A stretch of 64,000 nucleotides of DNA from Pleurodeles waltl. Taxonomy: Eukaryota; Chordata; Amphibia; Caudata; Salamandridae. Shown here in pieces: positions 44,531 to 55,761 of the stretch (position 1 is its first letter; each line of letters starts with the position of its first letter). A model generated the notes under the pieces. It was given only the letters and a program-made list of their open reading frames with translations, ran no database searches and had not been told where the DNA came from. Location: positions 1,059,880,423 to 1,059,944,422 of the forward strand of contig NC_090443.1 of NCBI RefSeq assembly GCF_031143425.1, written 5' to 3'. Position numbers and translations under genes: made by a program.

Positions 44531-46246
44531 GATTCCTTAAGGTAGAACCCCAAGGGTACTCTAATCTCCCTGCATCAAACACTATTGTACAATATGCTTT
44601 CTCTATATGAGTCTCACTCTTTCATCTTTCTTATTTACTTCTGCAAGCAGCTTCACTGTTTCATTCCCCCTGTATAAGGTTTTCTTTTCAAAACAAGATA
44701 GGGTGTTAGTGGCTGATTTACGAGCATTGCTCTTTACTCTCCCATCCGTGAATGTAGCAAGCTATCCTTTTTACTATTGAGCTGAGTCACTTGAGTCACT
44801 CCAGACAATGAATCTCTTTCTCTCAAACTGATATTTCTGTATCCTATTTCTTTGTTCCCCAACTGATAATGTGTTTTCCCTTATAAAAGGTTTATAGGCA
44901 TGCCACAGTTTAGTCAGATGCGTACGGAAAGCCTGTCAGTCCTGTACAAATAACCACTCACACTTAGACAAACTTCCCAAGGTGTCAAGGTCTTCAGTAT
45001 TTTATATTTTGTATTTGTGAAACAAAAATGTTTGCTGAATAGCTGAGTGACTCAGTAGAGTTTTAGTGTGTTCAGAGGACCTGCTCTGACGGGGGCTCCT
45101 CTGTGGGCATAGATATCTTCAAAAAGGCTGTTGGAGGTCATGCAAGTGGTATCCTGCCAGGGTGGCAGAGTTAAAGACCTTCACCACTCTGGTAGACAGT
45201 AGGCCACCCACCAAACTCTAAATGAGGATCTTGATTGATAGAGAAACTTTGAAAAAAAACAGAACCTCTTCTTCAGTAGTTCTTGGCTATCTCTTTTGTT
45301 ATGTATGTAGTAAGGCGAATGTGCATTAAATTGATGAGATATATCCATTGATTGATGGGACATGACACTAGTGTCCCATTACACACAACTGTAGGAATGC
45401 TGTGTGGACTTGACAGATGCCTGGGTTCCCAAGTGGACATATAGTTGGCAAATATAGTGTCAGCGTGAGCTTGGAAGAGAGTGTTGCATGTCTATTAGTA
45501 TGTGGTAATTTGTTATTTGTGGAGATGGTTTGAAGGTGTGGAGAGTGGTCTCAGGTAACAGTCTTTTAATGTCCGTGACTAATTGGCTTGTGGTTTCATG
45601 TCAGAGTATATTGAGAACAATTATTTCCTGATACATTTTAACTTTGAATGTGTCTTTTATACATGTGCTGTTAAGATTGTTCTCCACAGTTCAATAAATC
45701 AACGAGGTGTGGGTCATGCTGGCAGTTTGGGTTTGAGTGGTAGATGTCCGTGCGGTAAGTCTGGAGCTTGGAATGAAACTGGTTAGTGTAACTGAAGCGT
45801 TAGGTTTCTCCAGAGCAACAACCTTGTCCTATAGTTGTTAACAGTGTGGTTCATGTTATTTCCTAAGTCTAATGAGGATCATGTTTCTTTTTGATTAGTC
45901 ATGATTATTGGTTTTGTAAGGCATTAAGTGCTCATTGTAGGGTGTGGATTAAGATGGAGCTACATGGATTAATCGTAAGGACAAGGAAAAGATTAGATAA
46001 GAGATGTAGTTGCTTATGGATGAGGAAATATTCATAAATGAATGTTTATTCTGGTGAGATCTTGAGGGATCAATAACACAATATAGTGGTAAACAACATT
46101 ATTGACAAAAATATTGCATCAAAAACATTGTTCACTGCAATATCGTCCTCCTATACGTATAATGGTAAGTCCAAAAATGTCAGAAACAAATATCATTGAC
46201 ACTAATATCATCCAAAATAGACAAAAAATATTGATTTTTGAAAAAT
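44531..46246. other. Spacer, possibly L1 5' remnant at its left
   Basis: No clear motif. Minus-strand text at 45180-45363 is open for 60 codons but unsupported. The right half is anonymous AT-rich sequence with several 'caaaaatattg' short repeats (46100-46240). Confidence 0.35.
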
Positions 46247-47025
46247 ATAAATCAAATCATTAACATTTATAAAGCGCGCTACTCACCCGTGTGGGTCTCA
46301 AGGCGCTAGGGGGAAGGGGGAATACGGAGTGGTCCTGGGTGGTCCTGAGGCTGGTGGGGAGGGTGTTCCAAGTCTTGGCCGCCAGGTAGGAGAAGGACCT
46401 CCCACCCGCTGTGGAGCGGCGGAAGCGAGGGACGGCGGCGAGAGCGAGGCTGGTGGAACGGAGGAGACAGGTGGGGGCGTAGAAGCTGAGGCGTCGGTTG
46501 AGGTATTCTGGTCCCTTGTTGTGGAGGGCTTTGTGTGCGTGGGTGAGAAGTCAGAAGGTGATCCTTAAGCTGACTGGGAGCCAATGCAGGTGTCTCAGGT
46601 GGGCGGAGATGTGGCTGTTGCGGGGTATGGCGATTTTGGAGTTTGGCTGTGGTCCCGGCGTAGAGGGTGTTGCCGTAGTCCAGGCGGCTCGTGACGAGGG
46701 CGTGGGTCACGGTCTTTCTGGTGTCGGCGGGGACCCAGCGGAAGATCTTGCGGAGCATGCGGAGGGTGAGGAAGCAGGAGGAGGACACGGCGTTGACTTG
46801 TTTGGTCATGGTGAGAAGAGGGTCCAAGATGAAGCCGAGGTTGCGGGCGTGGTCTGAGGGGGTCGGTGCGGTGCCAAGGGCCGTGGGCCACCAGGAGTCG
46901 TCCCATGCGGTCGGGGTGTTGCCGAGGATGAGGACTTCCGTTTTGTCTGAGTTCAGTTTCAGACGGCTGGAGTTTAAAGGGAAGCCTTAAATGGGATACT
47001 GTCTTTGGCTGGTACCTCCAATCTT
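46247..47025 (-). mobile_element. L2-type LINE, 3' portion
   Basis: The minus strand reads LKLNSDKTEVLILGNTP (about 46965-46915), ARNLGFILDPLLTMTKQVNA (from about 46850), KIFRWVPADTRKTVTHALV and TSRLDYGNTLYAGTTAKLQ. These are the L2-group palm-to-thumb landmarks 'LN..KTE', 'LGV.LD', 'DY.N.LY.G'. Frameshifts follow near 46630. The polyprotein end GGRSFSYLAAKTWNTLP is recognisable at about 46400. The 3' tail with AGCGCCTTGAGACCC lies at about 46290-46310, with a short AAATCA-type tandem at 46247. It is GC-rich relative to its surroundings, suggesting a younger insertion than the L2 at 39690. Confidence 0.87.
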
Positions 47026-47289
47026 CCATGGTTCAAACACATTTTGCTAATGGTACCAGAAACTGGGCCTAGATGACCTATGGGATAACCCCTATTCAAT
47101 CACACAGAGTTCTGAAGGGATTGTTAAAGCAGCATTTTGGAAGTATATATATCTTGTCCCACACAGACTCATTTCTTTGGGTTCCTATACTAATAAGTTC
47201 ATCCTTCTAGGTATAAAGCACGTGATTCTATTCAACCACTACTGACTAGGCCCCTGCTTATGAAGTGGTGTTTTTGAGTTCCTTAAATC

Positions 47290-47580
47290 GATGTGCATAA
47301 AGCTAAGAGAGACAACAGCTCAGACAGTGAGGCTGTTTGCAATCTGTGCACCACTAATGCTGTGGAAAATATTGCTCATGTCCTGTTTTTCTGTCTAATG
47401 TTTGTAAAACCCAGACATAAATGGATTAGACCTCTGTCTTACCTTGGGTTTCCATACTTTCCAAACAGCACTTCAATTTTGTTTAAAGTGATAATTCGCC
47501 TCTTGTTGTGCAGATTTCTGCACATTGTATACTTACCTGGAAGGATGAAAGGCAGATAAATGAGTCTGTGTGTAACAAGA
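47290..47580 (+). pseudogene. LINE polyprotein C-terminal tail (CR1/Rex-like)
   Basis: An 88-codon frame contains AVCNLCTTNAVENIAHVLFF and CLMFV, a C-x2-C...H-x5-C pattern. This is the metal-binding-like C-terminal signature after RT in several LINE groups ('C.LC....E...H.LF.C..Y'). The terminator TGA-type stop follows at 47559. The upstream sequence (47040-47290) is decayed. The exact clade cannot be told from this piece. Confidence 0.5.
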
Positions 47581-47599
47581 GATATATATACTCCCAAAA

Positions 47600-48760
47600 T
47601 GCTGCTTAATAAGTATCCTCATCATATTCAGTAGCATTGTGTGTTCTTCTTTTCCCACTCTTTGAAGAACTCTGGTTTTATGCCTGAATATGTTGGTAGA
47701 GTAAATATACGTAATCCTCTTGGTATTCTTTTGACTTAAATATGTTTATCCAATGATTATATTTCCCAGCGCTTGCTAATTTCTCTTTTGTAATATTTTT
47801 CTAACTGAAAAAATTGGTATTTCAAAGATGAGTTTTTCTAATGTAGTGTTTCGATCACTCGCATCAAATAATTTTGTAGCCATCAATAATCGTTTGGTTT
47901 TTCTAGCTTCCATTTTTAAGTGAATATTTAGAAAGTTTCACACTGTTGCACTGAAGTGTTCTTAAAATCTTTATTTTACTAGGTCTTTTACACCTTGAAA
48001 TTGACCTTAACTGCCCACGTGCTGTGAAATGTGCAATATATCCCAAAGGGGGCCGCTTCGGCATTAACAGAATTTGATAGCTGTAAAACTGATTTTGCGG
48101 ACTCACCCTGTGTTCAGTTTTCAGTCGAACGGCGTCCTCCGACGCCGTTTCTGTGACGCTGATCCAGGACCCGCAATGCTTCTTCGCGAACAGCTTTTGC
48201 AATGCCGGGCGATGTCGCTGATATAATTATTTCCAAAACAATGCAGCCAAAAGCATCGACGCCCTCCTCAGCTGGTGCGGTGCATGAGGGCTATATATAT
48301 ATATATATATACGCATTAGTTTGTTTTCCTCACCACTAGGTCATTTTTCCATTTTCTTGCACAGGAGTGCATGACAAAAGTGGTTTTTTTTTGGCTTGTT
48401 GAGTACAGTTTTTTTTGTGAGCCAGAGAGCATGCAAAGAAAACATATGTAGTTAAAGATCTATTCTACTTTTTATGTATTTATTTGTTGGTTTCCATTAG
48501 CATGTGACCATAAATGGGTCTTTCAGTTGTTCATGTAGTAAATCTGAAACATTACATGTGCAGTCTAGTTTATTTTTTGGGCTTTCTTGCCACTTTTAGT
48601 AGTATTGTGCTACACAGATATGACTACGTTTTTGGCCCTTCTAACTTCAGAACAATCAGATACATAGCTTCAGGAGGTTGTTTGGTGTGTTACACCCACC
48701 CCAAAAAAAAATGATTCTGCAGTAAACAGATGTTAACTGATAATTTATCATCCTCTGTGA
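47600..48760. other. No gene; (TA)n at 48290-48311
   Basis: Anonymous sequence containing a TATATATATA microsatellite at 48290-48311 and a short GC-richer block at 48100-48280. Minus- and plus-strand frames under 100 codons are unsupported. Confidence 0.45.
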
Positions 48761-48789
48761 ATGTATCGGGGGCAATAGGTCTGGAACGA

Positions 48790-49104
48790 TTTGTAGAGAT
48801 TCACAATATGTTGTGTATGTCACTGAATGCAAATGTGGTTTAAAATATGTGGGAAGTCCCATTTGTTCCCTTAAGAAGAGAATCCTTGAACATATAAGGT
48901 CTGTACAGAACAGAGATAACAGATATGCCTTTGCTAAGCACTACATGCAACATCACAATAATAATTGGAGAACTATGAGACACTATGGCATTACACCAAT
49001 AATGTATGCAAAATTATATTGGGTTGAATACTACATTTCTCAAGGATGCTCCATCAAGAACAAGATGGGCTTGTATATATAAGAGGAATAAATGATAGAC
49101 TCAC
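48790..49104 (+). pseudogene. Penelope-like element, GIY-YIG endonuclease end
   Basis: An 89-codon frame starts MYVTECKCGLKYVGSPICSL, where YVT...KYVGS is the GIY-YIG core. It is followed by KKRILEHIRSVQN (the conserved Arg and helix) and HYMQHHNNNW. Penelope-like retroelements carry this nuclease after RT, and it makes the nick for insertion. The catalytic region looks complete, but no RT is visible upstream. The frame GINDRL at the right continues after the LTR at 53043 as LTNRDKDRLVEMHQYLSED, so the LTR split the coding region. Downstream residues to about 53110 belong here. Confidence 0.75.
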
Positions 49105-52100
49105 TGTAGGAGGCTGGACTGGCTTGTAGTGAGTACCAAGGGGTACTTGCACCTTGCACCAGGCCCAGTTATCCCTTATTAGTGTATAGGGTGTCTAGCA
49201 GCTTAGGCTGATAGATAATGGTAGCTTAGCAGAGCAGCTTAGGCTGAACTAGGAGACGAGTGAAGCTCCTACAGTACCACTTAGTGTCATATGCACAATA
49301 TCATAAGAAAACACAATACACAGTTATACTAAAAATAAAGGTACTTTATTTTTATGACAATATGCCAAAGTATCTCAGAGTGTACCCTCAGTGAGAGGAT
49401 AGGAAATATACACAAGATATATATACACAATAGCAAAAATATGCAGTATAGTCTTAGAAAACTGCAAACAATGTATAGTTACAATAGGATGCAATGGGGA
49501 CACATAGGGATAGGGGCAACCCAAACCATATACTCCAAAAGTGGAATGCGAACCACGAATGGACCCCAAACCTATGTGACCTTGTAGAGGGTCGCTGGGA
49601 CTATTAGAAAATAGTGAGGATTAGAAAAATAGCCCACCCCAAGACCCTGAAAAGTGAGTGCAAAGTGCACTAAAGTTCCCCAAAGGACAAGGAAGTCGTG
49701 ATAGGGGAATAAGGCAGGAAAGACACAACCTTTAAAAGCTCCTAAGCAAGATATTGTGGATTATGTACTTGGCCTCAGATCAAGGATGGCTGAGTATATG
49801 AAAAAGGCCAGTAAAAACCTTCAGGCCAGCCAAGAGCTCCAGAAGCAATGGCATGATCAGAAGGCTGTTTTGGTTCAGTACCAACCAGGGCAGAAAGTGT
49901 GGGTCTTGGAGCCTGTGGCCCCAAGAGCACTCCAAGATAAATGGAGTGGACCCCACATAATTCTTGAAAAGAAGGGTGAAGTCACCTACTTAGTTGACTT
50001 AGGCACTGCCAGGAGTCCCCTTAGGGTGCTCCATGTCAATCGCCTGAAACCCTACTATGACAGGGCTGATCTCACCCTGCTCATGGCAACTGATGAGGGA
50101 CAGGAAGAAGACCGTGATCCTCTACCTGATCTCTTCTCTTCCACAGAACAAGATGCTCTTGTGGAAGGTGTAGTTTTGGCTGATTGTCTTACTGCTGAGC
50201 AGAAAGACCATTGCATAAATCTCCTAGATCAATTCTCTGAACTCTTCTCTACTGTGCCAGGCACCACTTCTTGGTGTGACCACACTATAGATACTGGAGA
50301 CAGTTTACCTGTCAAAAGTAAGATCTATAGGCAGCCTGACCATGTCAGGGACTGCATAAAGCAAGAGGTGCAGAAAATGTTAGAGCTGGGAGTGGTTGAG
50401 CACTCTGAAAGTCCATGGGCTTCTCCTGTGGTACTTGTACCAAAACCCCATTCCAAAGATGGAAAGAAGGAAATGCGGTTTTGTGTCGACTATAGAGGTC
50501 TCAACCTTGTAACCAAAACTGATGCTCACCCTATACCCAGGGCAGATGAGCTCATAGATACACTGGCATCTGCCAAGTATCTAAGCACTTTTGATTTGAC
50601 TGCAGGGTATTGGCAGATCAAATTGTCAGAAGATGCTAATCCTAAAACTGCATTTTCAACCATTGGAGGACATTACCAGTTCACAGTAATGCCTTTTGGT
50701 TTGAAAAATGCACCTGCCACTTTTCAAAGGTTGGTGAACACAGTCCTGCAAGGGCTGGAAGCTTTCAGTGCAGCATATTTGGACGATATAGCTGTCTTTA
50801 GCTCCAGCTGGGATGATCACCTGGTCCACCTATGGAAAGTTTTGGAGGCCCTGCAAAAGGCAGGCCTCACTATCAAGGCTTCAAAGTGCCAGATAGGGCA
50901 GAAGTGTTTTCCCGCCAAAAGAATGCCAACAAGCCTTGCTAGCTGCAAATCGTGCGGTTAGCGGTTTTGGATGCTGCTGTGGCCCAGGAGGAACCAGGAG
51001 GTCGCAAATTGGACCAGGAGGTAGAGGGGACGTCGAGCAAGACAAGGAGCTCTCTTAGCAGCAGGTAGCACCTGGAGAAGTGCCAGAAACAGGCAATACG
51101 AGGATGCGTGAAACAGTGCTCACCCGAAGTTACACAAAGGAGTCCCACGTCGCCGAAGACCAACTTAGAAAGTCGTGCGATGCAGGTTAGAGTGCCGTGG
51201 ACCCAGGCTTGGCTGTGCACGAAGGATTTCCGCCGGAAGTGCACAGGGGCCAGAATAGCTTCAAAAGTCGCGTTTCCCAGCAATGCAGTCTAGCGAGGTG
51301 AGGCAAGGACTTACCTCCACCAAACTTGGACTGAAGAGTCACTGGACTGTGGGAGTCACTTGGACAGCGTTGCTGGATTCGAGGGACCTCGCTCGTCGTG
51401 CTGAGAGGAGACCCAAGGGACCGGTAATGCAGCTTTTTGGTGCCTGTGGTTGCAGGGGGACGATTCCGTCGACCCACGGGAGATTTCTTCGGAGCTTCTA
51501 GTGCAGAGAGGAGGCAGACTACCCCCACAGCATGCACCACCAGGAAAACAGTTGAGAAGGCGGCAGGATCAGCGTTACAGAGTTGCAGTAGTCGTCTTTG
51601 CTACTTTGTTGCAGGTTTGCAGGCTTCCAGCGCGGTCAGCAGTCGATTCCTTGGCAGAAGGTGAAGAGAGAGATGCAGAGGAACTCGGATGAGCTCTTGC
51701 ATTCGTTATCTAAGGAATCCCAAGAGACAGAGACCCTAAATAGCCAGAAAAGAGGGTTTGGCTACTTAGGAGAGAGGATAGGCTAGCAACACCTGAAGGA
51801 GCCTATATCAAGGAGTCTCTGACGTCACCTGGTGGCACTGGCCACTCAGAGCAGTCCAGTGTGCCAGCAGCACCTCTGTTTCCAAGATGGCAGAGGTCTG
51901 GAGCACACTGGAGGAGCTCTGGGCACCTCCCAGGGGAGGTACAGGTCAGGGGAGTGGTCACTCCCCTTTCCTTTGTCCAGTTTCGCGCCAGAGCAGGGCT
52001 AAGGGGTCCCCTGAACCGGTGAAGACTGGCTTATGCAGAATTGGGCACATCTGTGCCCAAGAAAGCATTTCCAGAGGCTGGGGGAGGCTACTCCTCCCCT

Positions 52101-53042
52101 GCCTTCACACCATTTTCCAAAGAGAGAGGGTGTCAAACCCTCTCTCAGAGGAAGTCCTTTGTTCTGCCATCCTGGGCCAGGCCTGGCTGGACCCCAGGAG
52201 GGCAGATGCCTGTCTGAGGGGTTGGCAGCAGCAGCAGCTGCAGTGAAACCCCGGGAAAAGCAGTTTGGCAGTACCAGGGTCTGTGCTACAGACCACTGGG
52301 ATCATGGGATTGTGCCAACTATGCCAGGATGGTATAGAGGGGGCAATTCCATGATCATAGACATATTACATGGCCATATTCGGAGTTACCATTGTGAAGC
52401 TACATATAGGTAGTGACCTATATGTAGTGCACGCGTGTAATGGTGTCCCCGCACTCACAAAGTCCGGGGAATTGGCCCTGAACAATGTGGGGGCACCTTG
52501 GCTAGTGCCAGGGTGCCCTCACACTAAGTAACTTAGCACCCAACCTTTACCAGGTAAAGGTTAGACATATAGGTGACTTATAAGTTACTTAAGTGCAGTG
52601 TAAAATAGCTGTGAAATAACGTGGACGTTATTTCACTCAGGCTGCAGTGGCAGGCCTGTGTAAGAATTGTCAGAGCTCCCTATGGGTGGCAAAAGAAATG
52701 CTGCAGCCAATAGGGATCTCCTGGAACCCCAATACCTCTGAGTACCTCAGTACCATATACTAGGGAATTATAAGGGTGTTCCAGTAAGCCAATGTAAATT
52801 GGTAAAATTGGTCACTAGCCTGTTAGTGACAATTTGAAAGAAATGAGAGAGCATAACCACTGAGGTTCTGATTAGCAGAGCCTCAGTGAGACAGTTAGTC
52901 ACTATACAGGTAACACATACAGGGCACACTTTTGAGCACTGGGGCCCTGGTGAACAGGGTCCCAGTGACACATACAACTAAAACAACATATATACAGTGA
53001 AAAATGGGGGTAACATGCCAGGCAAGATGGTACTTTCCTACA
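49105..53042 (+). mobile_element. Long LTR (family 'TGTAGGA', copy 4) carrying captured pol
   Basis: Starts TGTAGGAGGCTGGAC and ends ACTTTCCTACA, with a perfect 5-bp duplication CTCAC at 49100-49104 and 53043-53047. It follows the same sequence as the other copies except that roughly 250 bp of LTR is replaced by about 1.17 kb of Gypsy pol (about 49733-50900). The duplication shows it integrated as a unit, pol piece included or gained afterwards. It interrupts a Penelope remnant. Confidence 0.92.
49756..50961 (+). pseudogene. Gypsy pol fragment: integrase C-terminus followed by RT (Gmr1-like order)
   Basis: Uninterrupted 401-codon frame. Residues about 20-105 are an integrase C-terminal domain (KQWHDQKAVL, GQKVWVLEPV, LQDKWSGPHIILEK, VLHVNRLKPYYDR). 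Residues about 105-170 are a linker. Residues about 175-385 are reverse transcriptase: SPWASPVVLVPKP, RFCVDYRGLN, FDLTAGYWQI, FGLKNAPATFQRL, and catalytic YLDD at residue 340, then KASKCQIGQ. Integrase before RT is the order of Gmr1-type Gypsy elements; ordinary Gypsy has RT first. The frame leaves pol at about 50900 and its last 20 or so codons are LTR sequence read in the same frame. The lack of stops suggests a recent event. The RT lacks thumb and RNase H, so it is a fragment. The ATG is not a natural start. Confidence 0.85.
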
Positions 53043-53110
53043 CTCACTAACCGTGATAAAGATCGTTTGGTTGAAATGCATCAGTATCTGTCAGAAGATC
53101 TAATTATCAA
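53043..53110 (+). pseudogene. Penelope-like element, continuation after LTR
   Basis: Continues the coding text broken at 49104 (LTNRDKDRLVEMHQYLSED), and ends at a stop near 53116. It supports the LTR insertion history. Confidence 0.55.
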
Positions 53111-53299
53111 CCTTTAAAAAAAACTTGGAGTTCCCAGAGTGCAGAATATTTCTCTTTGTTGCAAACATATGGGATTGATGGTCTACCTTTCCCGCTAACA
53201 CCAGCATAAAAAGTGTGTCACCATCATTGACCACAATGAGATGATATATACAGCAAGCACCACCACGATCCAAGTAGGATATCTTCAAGTTCATACTTT
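53111..53299. other. No recognised feature
   Basis: Short spacer ending in the TTT target duplication of the next MITE. Confidence 0.5.
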
Positions 53300-53930
53300 G
53301 GGGGTCATTCTGACCCCGGCGGTCATGGATCGCTGGGGCCAGGGTTGGCGGGAGCACCGCCAACAGGCTGGCGGTGCCCCGCAGGGCATTCTGACCGCGG
53401 CGGTTTGGCCGCGGTCAGAAGTGGAAAACCGGCGGTCTCCCGCCGGTTTTCCGCTGCCCAAAAGAATCCGCCATGGCGGCGTAGCTCGCTGCGCCGCCAT
53501 GGGGATTCTGACACCCCATACCGCCATCCTGTTCCTGGCGGCTCTGCCGCCAGGAACAGGATGGCGGTATGGTGTGTCGTGGGGCCCCTGGGGGCCCCTG
53601 CAGTGCCCATGCCAATGGCATGGGCACTGCAGGGGCCCCCGTAAGAGGGCCCCACAAAGAATTTCACCGTCTGCATTGCAGACAGTGAAATTCGCGACGG
53701 GTGCCACTGCACCCGTCGCACCTTCCCACTCCGCCGGCTCAATTCTGAGCCGGCGTCCTTGTGGGAAGGGTGTTTTGCACTGGGCTGGCGGGCGGCCTTT
53801 TGGCGGTCGCCTGCCAGCCCAGTGCAAAACCCAAAATACCCTCAGCGGTCTTTCGACCGCGGAGCGGTATTTTGGAGGGGGGAACTCTGGCGGGCGGCCT
53901 CCGCCGCCTGTCAGAGTCAGAATCACCCCC
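53300..53930. mobile_element. Harbinger MITE, 631 bp, hairpin string
   Basis: GGGGGTCATTCTGACCCCGG at the left pairs with TCAGAGTCAGAATCACCCCC at the right. TTT is duplicated (53297-53299 and 53931-53933). The interior is a series of almost perfect stems: 'accgccatcctgttcctggc' with its partner (53519-53571), 'gcagtgcccatgcc...ggcatgggcactgc' (about 53600-53630), 'gaatttcaccgtctgc...gcagacagtgaaattc' (about 53662-53695), 'gcgacgggtgc...gcacccgtcgc' (about 53693-53719), 'gccggctc...gagccggc', and 'ttttgcactgggctggc' with its partner at 53814. Frames over 200 codons on both strands arise from these palindromes. Confidence 0.9.
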
Positions 53931-53974
53931 TTTATGTCTTCATAGCATTTCCGGTAACACAAATGGATGATGGA

Positions 53975-55045
53975 CGGAGTGCTAAAAAATGCAAACACTT
54001 ACCCACAGTCACAGATCTGGGGTTAATCCATTGTTTTTTTTCTCACCATACCACCCCAGTTTGGACCCAGCCATATGCAAATCAGTCTTGACCCCGTCCC
54101 TTATGGGAAGAGTTGAACTGCCAAACCAAGTCCTCCCTGGACTGGAAACAAGCATCCTGGGACCGATTTCAGGGTAATACCCTTCATCAGCTAGGCTAGC
54201 TTGAATCCAGTGGCACAGTGAGCATGGGACCCACATCTGGGCATACCATTTCCACTTAGTGCAACTTTAGCAACACAAAAGAATGATGGATATAGTGCTG
54301 AACAATGCAAACACTTACCCCCATTCACAGATCTGGGATTAATCCATCGTTCTTTTGCTCACCATGCACCCCAGTTTGGGCCCAGCCATATGCAAATCAG
54401 TCTTGACCCTGTTCCTCATGGGACCAGTCCAGCCCGAACTGCCAAGCCAGGTCCTCCCTGGACCAGAAACAAGCAACCTGAGTATACCCTGAAACCGGTC
54501 ATAGGATGCTTGTTTCCAGTCCAAGGAGGACCTGGCTTGGCAATTCGGTCTGGACTGTTCCCATGAGGAACAGAGTCAAGACTGATTTGCATGTGGCTGG
54601 GTCTAAACTGGAATGGCATGGGTGGCAAAAAAATGATGGATTTAGGCCCAGATCTCTGTACTGGGGGTGAATGTTTGACATTGTTCAGCATTCCGTCCAT
54701 CACTTGTTCTTTTTGCATTTGTTGCCCCAAGTTGGAAGGATATGCCCAAAAGTGGTTCCCTTGCTCCCCTACCCCCCCATGCCACAGGAGTCAAGCTAGC
54801 CTGGCTAATGAAGGGTGATACCTTGAAACGGTCATAGGATGCTTGTTTCCAGTCCAAGAAGGACCTGGCTTGGTAGTTCGGTCTGGACTGTTCCCATGGG
54901 GAACGGGGTCAAGACTGATTTGCATATGGCTGTGTCTGAACTGGAATGGCATGGGTGGCAAAAAAATGCTGGATTTAGGCCAAGATATCTGTACTGGGGG
55001 TGAATGTTTGACATTGTTCAGCATTCCGTCCATCACTTGTTATCT
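53975..55045. repeat. Cluster of four ~250-330-bp repeat units, two forward then two inverted
   Basis: Forward units at about 53985-54240 and 54300-54480 share 'cacagatctggg.ttaatcca', 'cccagccatatgcaaatcag' and 'tcttgacccgtccctatggg'-type text. Units at about 54490-54690 and 54825-55030 carry the same blocks inverted ('ctgatttgcatatggctg', 'ggaatggcatgggtggcaaa', 'ctgtactgggggtgaatg'). The centre, near 54490, is flanked by 'aaccggtcataggatgcttg', so the four units form a large imperfect palindrome. The family is not identified. Small frames in it are repeated by the unit, not independent genes. Confidence 0.8.
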
Positions 55046-55756
55046 TTGCATTCATAGCATTTCCAACAGTGCAAAAACAAGATTGGAAAATGTTGCAGCA
55101 ATATTATCAACGAAGCCATAGAAAGGTGTCATCAAAGATGTCATATGTGGAGTAATTAGCTGTGCATGGCAAAAACACACGTTATAGTTACCATAGGGCA
55201 CAAGTCATAGTTACTTAAGTTAACCATAATTGCATTTCTATGGTTTTCTGTGAGGACATTTAGAACCTAACTGTAACGTCCCTGTAACCTTTTTTTTTTT
55301 CAGTTAATATAAATTTCCGAGTGGTGATTGCCACTAGGTAGTTATAGTTAGTACCTAGTTTCTATTGAAAAAGTGTATTTTTACTTGCCTATATATTGGC
55401 CGCCACTTGACGAATCTTCATGAAACGTTTCAAGAAGAGTTACCAGTCACGGCAGGTGCTGTGTGGAAAGTTTTGGAGTGATCCATCTGGGGAGAATAAG
55501 GGGTGGTCCCAAAACATGTTTTCCCCATTCATTTTTCCATAGGGATTTTGAACTGTGATAACGCCGAAACTACTGGATGGAATTGTACTGAATTTGGCAA
55601 AAAGGTAGGTCCTGGTCCAGAAAGTGACGGTATATTTTTTGGTGTAAATCTGTTCAGTAGTTTTTTGAGAAATTAAGGGGACAAAAAATTTATATATAGG
55701 GATCCAAAGGATTCACAACCCCCCCCAATCTCATGCAGAGATCTGATTGCCTGTCA
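55046..55756. other. Unclassified repeat-like sequence
   Basis: AT-rich, with a poly(T) run at 55291-55301 and a stretch at 55400-55735 that reads like a dispersed repeat end (poly-C run at 55723-55730), but I found no second copy in the window. No coding sequence. Confidence 0.35.
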
Positions 55757-55761
55757 ATACT

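Noticed and set aside
53241..53998. Two overlapping frames of about 235 codons on opposite strands
   Set aside because: Both are created by the palindromic hairpins of a MITE; no motif and no codon signal.
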